A DNA stretch of 64,000 nucleotides from Astragalus membranaceus (Eukaryota; Streptophyta; Magnoliopsida; Fabales; Fabaceae), in contig CM076849.1 in the NCBI GenBank assembly GCA_039519185.1, positions 38,001,109-38,065,108 of the forward strand. The letters run 5' to 3'. Both the position numbers and the translations under genes were made by a program. The notes below the pieces were generated by a model. That model ran no database searches and had not been told where the DNA came from. It saw only the letters and a list, made by a program, of their open reading frames with translations. Shown here piece after piece: positions 55,238 through 64,000 of the stretch (position 1 is the first letter of the stretch; each line of letters starts with the position of its first letter).

Positions 55238-56698
55238 TGTTGTGCGAAAAGGTGATGTGCAAGTATACACAATCGCAACAAGTAATATAATGATATGTAA
55301 AGTTCGTTCCCACAGGGATTGGAATTAATCTAAGAAGTTTAAGTGATTAGAAGCTTAGTGAAAAGAATTGAGTACAAAGTAAAGGTAAAGAGTTGTAAAC
55401 ATTATAAGTTGTGATAAAACAGTATTAAGTTGAAGTAATTTAAAAGGTGAGTTGGATAGCTCAGTAGTTGTGTAAATTCCAAAGAGTAATGTTCAAACAA
55501 TATTTAGACGCTGTAGCGTTAAGCGCTGTAGCGCTTCAAAGTCCGTAGACGCTGTAGCGCTTTGGTAGCGTGCCTTTCAGTCACTTTCGTCAGGGTTATG
55601 TTACAAGACTCCTATGTCTAGGCTCTAAATAAGTTTTACCCCTGTATATTAAGCTCTTACAACTTGCCTTATGAACTATTACTCCCCTATGTCTAGAGTT
55701 AAGTAGTGCTTCCTTTAAATGTCTTTAAAGGGTTTTCATTCATATCATTCATTGAGTTCTCTTTGTGAACCATGTCTGTATCCACAAAGTTACCTTGTTT
55801 TAGTTGATCATTCCCAAACCAAGATTGAAAGCATTATGACACAAGGAATAAAACACAAACATCATAATATTATACAAAAGTTACTCAAGGTTCATTACAC
55901 ACCAAGAACAATCCAACGACAACAAAGTTAGCTCATCACAAGTTCCATCAACATAATACAACTAGAGAGTATGTATTACCGTATGAAGACAAGAGAAGAG
56001 TGGTTGCAAAAGATACACTCCAATGATCCCAAGTAGCATACAAAGGATGAAGTTGAGGCGTGAGCAAAACCTTGAATGAAGACTAGAAAACTATGCTAAA
56101 AATAAAAAGCTTAAAGGTAGTATAACAATGGAGAAAAGCTACTATGTCATAAGAAGTTCTTCTTCCAAGTTACAACTACTTGTGTCTACGTATGTTACTT
56201 TTTGATGAAGCAATCTATATTAATCTAAAACTAACTAAGTCTTAATAGAATAATAATATCACATGATGATCATGAGACTTAGATATTATCCTTAAAGTAC
56301 TTTACAAAAAGTGCTAATGATGGAGTACACCAACTATCACATGGGTTCCATTTAGGGGGCGCCAAGTGTAATTTAGCATCCACTTGGAAGTCAAAATATC
56401 CAGCTGAGAGGAAGAGATAAGGGTGGTGACTCATCATGTCCTCAAGTGGTCACACAAATATCTCAATGGTCAGCCGTCATCTAACGCTGTAGCGTCTCCT
56501 TGATAGCATACCGCTGCAGCGCTAAAGCAAAACATCAAACATATTCACAAAGGCATTGACTATGCCCACGTTTTAGGGAATTGACTTATAATCTATATTT
56601 ACTCTAAGATTCACATATTTAAGTACTAGAATTACTTGAGAAGTAAGCTTGACTTAAGTATTAGGAGCATAAATAACCTATATAAAATAGAGTTATCA
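55238..56698 (-). repeat. Athila-1 right LTR (5' LTR)
   Basis: 1461 bp, TGTTGTGCG...GAGTTATCA. It contains five CGCTGYAGCG words (55509, 55524, 55550, 56485, 56512). It serves as the intact reference showing where Ogre/Tat-2 entered the other LTR. Confidence 0.95.
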
Positions 56699-56703
56699 GT
56701 TAT

Positions 56704-58528
56704 TCAGCTCTTTCTGATCAAACTGATACTTCAAACTTTTGTGATCACTAAAGACTTCGAAACGAGACCCATACAGGTAATGTCTCCAAATCTTCAGTGC
56801 ATACACAATAGCTGCTAACTCCAAATCATGAGTTGGATAATTCTCCTCATGAGACTTTAGTTTCCTGGACACATAAGCTACCACTTGTTGATTCTGCATG
56901 AGAACACATCCTAAACCCTTTCCAGAAGCATCGCTGTAAATTTGAAATTCCAAAGATGGATCCGGAAGAATCAGGATTGGAGCAGAAGTCAACTTAATTT
57001 TCAATTCTTGAAAACATTCTTCACAATCAGCATCCCATGTAAACGGTTGACCCTTACGAGTTAGCCGAGTAAATGGAAGAACTAATTGTGAGAATCCTTG
57101 GATAAACCTTCTATAATAACCAGCTAGACCCAAGAAACTTCTGATCTCTGTGACTGACGTTGGTCGCTCCCAGTTTAACACAACTTCCACTTTACTGGGA
57201 TCTACAGCAACTCCCGATTGGGAAATCACATGTCCCAAAAACTTTACCTCAGGCATCCAGAAATCACACTTCGAGGGTTTTGCGTACAACTTCTTTTCTC
57301 GGAGTACATTCAGAACAATGCGGAGATGTTGAACATGCTCCTCAATGGTCTTCGATTACACCACGACATCATCATCAATGAAAACAACTACAAATTGATC
57401 CAGGTACGTGTGGAAAACTCGGTTCATGTAGTCCATGAATACCACCGGAGCATTAGTCAAACCGAAGGGCATCACTACGAACTCGTAATGTCCATACCTA
57501 GTACGGAAAGCTGTCTTCGGAATATCTAAGGCTCTAACCTTTAATTGATGATAACCTGACCTCAGATCAATTTTTGAAAATATCACGGCACCTCGAAGTT
57601 GATCCAGCAATTCGTGTATCCTTGGCAAAGGATATTTGTTCTTGATCGTCACTTTGTTGAGTTGTCGGTAGTCAATACACAATCTCATACTTCCATCTTT
57701 CTTCTTAACTAGCAACACCGGAGCACCCCATGGAGAAGCGCTCGGTCGAATGAACTTCTTTGATATCAACTCTTCAAGTTGGGATTTCAATTCCTTTAAT
57801 TCTAAAGGAGACATTCGATAAGGAGCAATAGATATTGATCCTGTGCCAGGAACCAATTCTATAGAAAACTCTACCTCTCTATCTGGAGGTATTGAAGAAA
57901 CTTCATTCAGAAAAACATCCAGAAATTCATTCACAACCTGAACAGATGACAAATCTAAACCAGTTTCAGTGGATGCAGATAACATAATAACATAAGCTTC
58001 CGCACCTTGGAATAATGACTGGTTTGCGGAGGTGAAAGAGATAACTGCTTCAGAATTTGCTTTCGTCAATTCCACGGATTCAGAGGCGAAATTGATAGTT
58101 CGCTTGGCACAGTTGATTGTAACATGATTTGCAGTCATCCAATTCATACCCAGAACGATGTCCATACTTCTCATAGGCAAACAAATAAATTCTACAACGA
58201 AATTTCTGTCTCCTATGACAAGTAGACAATTTTGACACAATGATTGGGTTTGAACACGACCCTTAGCAGCAGTTAAAATAGTTATTGGCTCGGATAGCGG
58301 AGATAAAGCTAATCCCAACCGATCCACACATGATTCTGTTATAAAACAATGGGTTGCACCCGAATCATATAATACACTGACGGAGTTATTAAAGAGAGAT
58401 ACCATACCCTCAGTAAGTTGTCTGCAGGTGTGACTGTCTGAGCATCCAGAGTGTTGATTCGCCTGCGTGTTGGAGCAGCTTGAGCTTCTTTGAAACTCTT
58501 CCTTGCTGGGCACTCTTTACCATAGTGA
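56704..58528 (-). pseudogene. Chromovirus gag zinc knuckle, protease, RT and RNase H (first part)
   Basis: A zinc-knuckle remnant (GHYGKECPARK) begins at the edge of solo LTR D. A frameshift near 58400 leads into the protease (VLYDSGATHCFI, catalytic Asp about residue 50 of the open segment), then RT (RPSASPWGAPVLLVKKKDGS, MRLCIDYRQLNKVTIKNKYP, IDLRSGYHQLKVR, VMPFGLTNAPVVF, catalytic FIDD) and RNase H (YSDASGKGLGCVLMQ, THDLELAAIVYALKIWRHYL, FSDHKSLKY). One stop lies directly after the RT active site (about 57356), where the family has Tyr. The segment ends at the Athila-1 insertion and resumes at 29518. Confidence 0.95.
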
Positions 58529-58533
58529 CCCAC

Positions 58534-59820
58534 TGTTAACTTTTCGGCAAGTGTACCAAATCGTTCAAGTAATAAAATCGGTAAGAACCGGATATCGTCC
58601 TCAAGGATCGAAGTTAATTTACTAAGAAGTTAACAACAGCTAATAGAAACCAAATTGAAATGGGTTTGTTTGATAATTGTTGAGCTATCAAGCTCGAAGT
58701 AAAGCGAAAAAAAATGTTTTTGTAGTTTTTTTATAATAACAGCACGAAGAAAAGGTTGAAAGATATGCGATGAGAAGGTGCTAGGGATGAAAGCCCTTTG
58801 ATTTCTACTATGGTCATTGATTCATTCTTAAAAGATAATTTCTCTCTCTTGTTTGCTATAGAATTCACTATTTTACTAAACCCTAATCCCTTAGGTGATT
58901 AGCCTTTGTTAATTCATGAAAACCCTAATCCCTTAGGTGCTTCTAATCATAACAAGCATTAAGCGTCCAGAATTCATACACATACATCAAAACGGCGATT
59001 ATTCCTAAGCGACGAAATTGAAGGAATCGAATTCCAAGCTAATCAATAACCAAATTCCCATTTAAATTATTGAAATAGATTTTATTTTATGCTTTCCCAA
59101 ACATAAACATATAACGAATAGAAATTTGATTCACAAACGAAGAGAGAAAACGATAAAAGTACTGAATTAAATCAATAACCACAGTTTTACATCAAAGTTC
59201 AATCATCCCTAACATAAACGGGTTTAGTTACACATGATAAAAGGAGAGAAAAAGGGAGAATTACAGATTGAAGGTGAAGATGAATGCATTAGAATCCTCA
59301 ATTCTTGTTCCCAAGTCTTGATTCTTCACTTGTCGTCAGCTGGCAGGAGCTCTCTTCGCGTGCTAGGGTTCCAAAAGTCCCCAAAAAACGCGTCTGTCCC
59401 TTGTTTTAACGTGTTTCCAGTATTTTGCGCTGCACTCGCGCTTCCGGCGCCACTTACGCGCAGATGGAGGACGCTACAGTGCAGTTTTTGCGCCTCAGTT
59501 GCGCCTCACGCGCAACTGCAGCGCAATTTGGCAGGAACTCCTGTGATTCTGCGCTCCGTTTGCGCTCCGTGCGCAACTGCAGCGCAATGCTCACTTCCTT
59601 GTATTTTTGAGTCTGCTTGCTTGCATTTCTTCGTTCCTCTCTTCACCTAGTCCCTGGGCACAAAAACACCACAAAACCCAGCATAAACACTGCAAAGCAA
59701 TTAAATCTCAAATAGAACAACTCATTAATTTTCTCCTAACAATTTCCATTCATTCATCAAATTATCAAGTAAAATTCCCCTTTTTCGCAGTGAAAAACAT
59801 CATGTGATGGGGATTCATCA
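58534..59820 (-). mobile_element. Solo LTR D (Athila/Tat-related)
   Basis: 1287 bp, TGTTAACTTTTCGG ... GGGGATTCATCA, flanked by the target duplication CCCAC (58529-58533 and 59821-59825). The edge sequence (CAAGTGTACCAAATCG, CAAGTAATA, ATCGTCCTCAAGGATCG) parallels the Athila-1 LTR edge block for block, so it probably belongs to a related lineage in the same orientation. It splits the zinc knuckle of the chromovirus gag. The open frames in it are not credible genes. Confidence 0.93.
59430..59595. repeat. GC-rich word cluster in solo LTR D
   Basis: Two parallel blocks: TTGCGCCTCA repeated then CGCGCAACTGCAGCGCAA (59488-59527), and TGCGCTCCG repeated then TGCGCAACTGCAGCGCAA (59549-59588). TTGCGC pairs with GCGCAA inside each block, so each can form a hairpin. 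Confidence 0.92.
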
Positions 59821-59825
59821 CCCAC

Positions 59826-60420
59826 TACTTTACTATAAAAGCACCGATTGATCTTTGCTAACAATCACCACCGTGATGCTTTCCATAGTTAGAACATCTT
59901 CTAACCTTTGAAGAATCGAAGAATTGCACTTGCTTTTCCTTTGATGAATTTATCTTAGGGCTTGCATTCGGAGTTGATAATTCAACTACCTTCTTTCCTT
60001 TCCAGTACTCTCCTTGAGATCATCCTCGGCGACATAGGCTGGTTGCTCTACGGTAGCATAATTGGTGAGAGTATAAGAACTGAGACCCTCAGTCATATAA
60101 GCACGAAAGGCCCCTCTTATACATCTGCATCTCCCATTCCTGATTCGGAGCATACTTTACCACTTGGTAAAACTGAGACAACTTCTCAAACTTAATGATG
60201 AATTCTTCCACTGTCATGTCACCTTGCCTGAGGATGCACCGGTTGGAGATTCCGGTCTTGGTTGAGGATTGCGTCTTGATCATCCTGCCATAATTCCGCT
60301 TATGATGCACTAAGTATTAAGTTGATCAGGCTCAATGTCTCTTAGCATCACAAGTATAATTACAACAAGGACTACCAAGGAATCGACTCAACCCTAAACT
60401 AAGTCCGACTAGGTCGAACT
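59826..60420 (-). pseudogene. Chromovirus gag remnant
   Basis: The minus-strand reading contains QGDMTVEEFIIKFEKLSQF and KYAPNQEWEMQMYKRGLS, the typical chromovirus gag core. Only about 0.5 kb of a normal gag of well over 1 kb remains, in broken frames. Much of gag was therefore deleted. It lies between the primer site and solo LTR D. Confidence 0.85.
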
Positions 60421-60433
60421 GCTCTGATACCAA
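60421..60433 (-). promoter_or_regulatory. Chromovirus primer-binding site (tRNA-iMet type)
   Basis: Minus-strand TTGGTATCAGAGC directly after the 5' LTR, complementary to the 3' end of initiator tRNA-Met; the commonest plant LTR-retrotransposon primer site. Confidence 0.95.
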
Positions 60434-60899
60434 CTGTAACACCCCGGAATTTCTAACGAGTAGAAATACTCAAGTGCACCATCCCTAACACATCAGAGAT
60501 ATATTTCCTGTTTAAATACTGAACACCACTCTAAATTTTTCACTGAATAATAACAAGACCGTCTTAAACATAAGTAAGACCATGTCGGTTCTCTGACCAT
60601 AAACCATCAGTGAACTACAGTGTTCAATATCATACAAGAAAGCGGAAACAAAATACATAACTCGACCATCCGGTAACGACATAAAGTTGTGATACAAAGA
60701 TAACAAGGGAAACATAAACTTAAGCATAAAAGCTAAGTCATCAACAACCATCCGAACACCACCTACTCGTGCCTGTTGGATCTCCACTTTTCCTGTTTAT
60801 CTGTAAAACAACAACATATAAATAATGAGATACAATCTCAGTGAGTTCTACCGAGACCCCTAACAACACTCTCGGTTCAATTATGAAACCATTCGAACA

Positions 60900-61130
60900 C
60901 GACACCGACTGCGCGAACGCTAAGCCCGGTGGACCGCATTCTTTAACTTTTAATATAATGCCGACTGCGCGAACCTAAGCCCGGCTAACCTGTTATAACT
61001 CAGTACGACACCGACTGCGCGAACGCTAAGCCTGGTGTATCGCACAGTACGACACCGACTGCGCGAACGCTAAGCCCGGTGTATCGCACAACAAACTTTT
61101 TAACATAACACCGACTGCGCGTACGCTAAA
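60900..61130. repeat. CGACTGCGCGAACGCTAAGC tandem repeats in chromovirus right LTR
   Basis: Five degenerate copies; one more than in the left LTR. Confidence 0.9.
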
Positions 61131-61363
61131 CTCGGCGAACCCCCTTACCAATAGTACTTTCCCTAATGGCACATGGCCTAGGGTAAGGGATCATGACTGC
61201 CCCGCCTAGTATGTCAACATGGGTCGTCACCCAACTCAATATATATTAAATATATCTACACACGATGACCTGTTAGTTCACCTACACTCAATGAACATTT
61301 AGTCCATCTACTTTTGACCGTTAATCGAACATAATACCCGCATTGGGCCGTTTCCTATAGTCG

Positions 61364-61364
<1 letters not shown>

Positions 61365-61449
<85 letters not shown>
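61365..61449. repeat. (TA)n microsatellite in chromovirus right LTR
   Basis: About 80 bp of TA repeats where the partner LTR (about 24504-24520) has under 20 bp. Isoleucine/tyrosine open frames from it are artefacts. Confidence 0.97.
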
Positions 61450-61450
<1 letters not shown>

Positions 61451-61685
61451 TGAATCGTAGTCCGGTTTCCTTTTCGATAAAACATGTCCTCACACGTATT
61501 CTATTGTTCGGTTTCTCGAGACAATTTATAACTTCAAAAACAGTCCATTTTACAACTTCAATTATATATAAGATTAGGCCTTTCAATAGGCTTTCAAACG
61601 CACCTGAGAACACCTCAGTCGGGTTCCCGGATCAAAAGTTATCGCGAAAACAAAATCAGTGACTTTTGCTGAAAAACTGCAAAGC

Positions 61686-61789
61686 GTCGCGACGCGAACT
61701 GCTTCCGTCGCGACGCGAAAAGTATCAGAAACATTTTCCTCACGAATTCGTGCATGGTCGCGACGCGATGGCTGCGTGTCGCGCCGCAA
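61686..61789. repeat. Four GC-rich words in chromovirus right LTR
   Basis: GTCGCGACGCGA at 61686-61697, 61707-61718 and 61757-61768, and GTCGCGCCGCAA at 61778-61789: two pairs about 40 bp apart. GTCGCGAC is a perfect 8 bp palindrome. Confidence 0.92.
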
Positions 61790-62347
61790 TGGCTTGCTGA
61801 GAATTGCAGATTTTGCGATTTCTCGCGAAATCCGCTATTCCGCTCAATTCCGATTCTTGCTCTGATTGAAAACAGACCAAACAACCATAAAAACAGATTC
61901 AATTCTCATCACACAATCAATCAATTCAATCAAAAACTCAACGTAAACGAATTTTATCAAAATACGATATATTTCGAAATAACGATTTTCGACTCAAAAT
62001 CTTTCGAAATCAATCAACGTAAAATTCATTGTAGAACGAAATAATCCTAAACGTGAGTAAAACTCACCCTTGAAGCGAGAGTCGATACCGAGCCGAAATC
62101 ACTGAGACTTCAAAATCCCCAAACGGAACCCTATAGTCTCCAATCCGCTTCCAACTTCGATTCGAACTTCAAATCACGTTCAATCTTCCTTGGCTTCGTT
62201 CCTAATCATGTTTCAATCATAAATATCGTTCCCCAATCCATGATTTCGATCAATCCCTCACCAAAACCCTAAAATTCGAATTCAATCAAAGAGGGGGAAA
62301 AATGGGTGAGAGGTTACCTAGTTCTTGGAGGGCAACAATGTAGGTGA

Positions 62348-62348
<1 letters not shown>

Positions 62349-62396
<48 letters not shown>
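62349..62396. repeat. (ATG)n microsatellite in chromovirus right LTR
   Basis: About 16 triplets; see the ~94-triplet tract in the partner LTR. Confidence 0.97.
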
Positions 62397-62399
<3 letters not shown>

Positions 62400-62652
62400 T
62401 TTGGGGGTGAGAGATTCTTCCTCTTCTCCTCTTTCTCTTCTTCTTCCTTTCTTCTTTCTTCTCTTCTCTTCTTTCCTTCGATTATTTCTTTCTCTTCTCC
62501 TTTGACTTCTCTTTTTTCTTTTATTTCTATTAAGTGGTAATATGGTCAAGTAACCATATTGCTCTTAATCTCTTATTTCTTCCACAAATCATCCTTATTC
62601 CGTTTTATCGGGTTAGCGTTCCTGAGCCAACCAAATAATTACTTTAGTACTT

Positions 62653-63180
62653 CCACAAACCCTAAACACCTGCTTTCCAATTTTCGTAACTATGTGTAAT
62701 TATCTTTTTTAATGTGAATGAGAAATGTGGTGGGTTTTTTCATACGTACGTACTATAATACATTCCCATAGTGTCTGACTTTCTGTTCAAAATTGTGTGC
62801 ATGTATGAATTTTGATTTCACGGCATTACATTGTTTTCTCAGTCAAAATCAGATTAATAGTTCGAATTTATCAAGTCCTGAAATGATGGGGGTCATGGAG
62901 ATGATGTCTAATTTTGGTCTTATCTGTTATAAAAACATGCACCGATTTTTGTGGTCTTGACTCTTGACCGTTGAACGCTTCATGACATGCACCGATTATT
63001 CTTACAGAACATTCCTTAGGATGGTAACATGGTAATTTGTGACTTGTCTGTGTTTGGCATTCCATAGTTAGAAAAAATGAGTGTACTAGAAATCATTAGT
63101 AGGGTATTTTCTGGAATAGTATCATGCATAGTATGATACATACTACTTGGTTATTTTCTGGAATATTTGAAATGCTAATG
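62653..63180. other. Unassigned sequence right of the nest
   Basis: No gene or repeat structure recognised; flanks the truncated chromovirus LTR. Confidence 0.4.
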
Positions 63181-63189
63181 TTTGATTAT

Positions 63190-63400
63190 TTTTGGCTTAA
63201 TTACAGTTTTGGTCCCCCTATTATGACCAACTCACGATTTTGGTCCCCAAAGTTTTAATTTGACGATTTTGATCCCCCTATTTTCTCAATTTGTAAAATC
63301 AAGGCCCCCCTTCTTAATTTGGTCAAAATTAAAACTGTATTTTGACTTTTATCCTACGTGGCAGTCCACGTGGCACTGTTCCTCTTCAACCCCTAGGTAG
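63190..63400. repeat. Dispersed legume repeat, 'ttttggtcccc' type
   Basis: TTGGCTTAATTACAGTTTTG and repeated GATTTTGGTCCCC units, followed by ACGTGGCAGTCCACGTGGCA. This is a common dispersed element type in legume genomes. I could not define both ends. Confidence 0.6.
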
Positions 63401-63960
63401 CGAACAACGGATAAACTAACAGATAGTGGATAAACTAGCTGATAGCGTATAAGCTAGCGGATTGAAAGTGTTAGGTAAAACTAGTGGTTAAACTGCCTTA
63501 TTAATATAAAACGACATAAACGGAGATTTATAATTAATGTTTAAAATTAGGAATGAAAGTAAATATTTATTTAATAGAGGATAAACGTGGAATTTAATTA
63601 AAGTAACATGAATAAAAATGTGATCAAAAATGAAACGTTATAAGTCATAAGCTCAAAAGCTACTTCAAATAGTGTTACCTGCTGTAAATTATTTATATTC
63701 AGTTAGTTGAGTCAGCATTCTTTGTTAGTTTGTTAGAGATTGGTCCTAACTACAGCTTAATTAGGATTAATCTCAAACAAACTAACAAAGAATGTTATTG
63801 AATATAAATAATTTACAGCATCTAACAAATAGCGTTTCAAAAACGCTAAAAACTGGTGAAAAAATGCTATAAGCTAGTCACATCAAACACTTACAAATAG
63901 TTTATCCACTCTAAATTATTCACTATAAGCCACTAGATTGAAATTGCTAAAAAAAAGAAA
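63400..63960. mobile_element. MITE-like region with shared subterminal words
   Basis: The left part repeats GGATAAACTA and ATAAGCTAG words; the right part carries inverted matches (TAGTTTATCCACT, GCTATAAGCTAG). A strong foldback (63680-63820) lies between them. The arrangement fits a non-autonomous DNA transposon with a nested hairpin, but exact termini and target duplication are not certain. Confidence 0.5.
63680..63820. repeat. Foldback with ~60-70 nt arms
   Basis: The left arm TGCTGTAAATTATTTATATT... (63680-63749) is the inverse of the right arm ...AATATAAATAATTTACAGCA (63761-63820), with an 11 nt loop and a ~10 nt bulge in the left arm. Confidence 0.93.
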
Positions 63961-64000
63961 ACAGAGCCATAGACACAAGGAGATCCTTAACTAGCTATGT

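Larger units (their letters stand above)
29524..56698 (-). mobile_element. Athila-1: Athila-like Ty3/gypsy element with env-like ORF
   Basis: LTRs are at 55238-56698 (5') and 29524-30437 plus 45614-46052 (3', split by an Ogre/Tat insertion). The target duplication GTTAT is at 29519-29523 and 56699-56703. The primer site TGGCGCCGTTGCCGGGGA is complementary to the 3' end of plant tRNA-Asp, as in Athila/Calypso elements. Gag, protease, RT, RNase H, integrase and a third env-like ORF follow in the usual order. Without the inserted Ogre/Tat element it is about 12.0 kb, a normal Athila size. Each ORF has a few stops or frameshifts, so this copy is defective but not old. Confidence 0.95.
60435..62652 (-). 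repeat. Chromovirus right LTR (5' LTR), truncated
   Basis: Collinear with 23706-25936. It ends GGGGTGTTACA at 60435 and loses homology at about 62652, so the first ~105 bp of the LTR, including the TG start, are missing. It contains a long (TA)n tract that is short in the partner, and a short (ATG)n tract that is long in the partner. Relative to the left LTR it also has an extra block near 62035-62195. Confidence 0.93.

Noticed and set aside
59234..59650. 138-codon cysteine/arginine-rich open frame
   Set aside because: Lies wholly in solo LTR D and is produced by the GC-rich word blocks.

Overview
The window is plant nuclear DNA, most likely from a legume (Fabaceae). The evidence is long Ogre/Tat-type elements, Athila/Calypso-like and chromovirus Ty3/gypsy elements, a CACTA end with subterminal repeats, legume-type 'ggtccc' dispersed repeats, AT-rich spacers with intronic sequence, and no bacterial-style gene packing. 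I found no intact host gene. The only recognisable host coding sequence is a three-exon fragment of cytosolic glutaminyl-tRNA synthetase. Everything else identifiable is transposable-element DNA in several stages of decay.

Layout. 1-9.4 kb: LINE remnant, CT/TA microsatellite, a 2.2 kb solo LTR with target duplication GCATG, a probable LINE ORF1 remnant, a SINE with an 11 bp target duplication, and the truncated 5' end of another LTR element. 9.7-21.4 kb: the GlnRS exon fragment (minus strand), split by a 9.45 kb non-autonomous Ogre/Tat element in an intron (target duplication CATAT), followed by the right end of a CACTA transposon. That end lies inside an old plus-strand Athila-type pol fragment (21.4-22.6 kb). 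A decayed Ty1/copia pol follows (22.6-23.6 kb).

23.7-62.65 kb is one deep nest. The host is a minus-strand chromovirus (Tekay/Del-like: tRNA-iMet primer site, chromodomain). It was broken by (i) a solo LTR at 27127-29075 (TSD CATCG), (ii) a ~12 kb Athila-like element with gag, pol and an env-like ORF at 29524-56698 (TSD GTTAT, tRNA-Asp primer site), and (iii) a solo LTR at 58534-59820 (TSD CCCAC). The Athila element was itself split inside its left LTR by a 15.2 kb non-autonomous Ogre/Tat element at 30438-45608 (TSD GTTAC, tRNA-Arg primer site, PPT AAAGAGGGGCAGC). 62.65-64 kb holds a dispersed legume repeat and a strong foldback.

The most unusual signal is a class of short, GC-rich, self-complementary 'words' repeated many times within individual retrotransposon families, with a different word in each family. 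The Athila element carries the word CGCTGYAGCG (or its reverse complement) more than 20 times across LTR, gag, pol, env-like ORF and UTRs. In one well-conserved pol position the word arises by substitution, without an indel. Two chromovirus LTR families carry unrelated words in the same 2+2 arrangement at the same LTR position, and a third carries a longer cluster there. I know of no described function for these words. They are the best candidate here for an undescribed element-encoded system, for example structured RNA, a protein-binding site, or a methylation/siRNA target.
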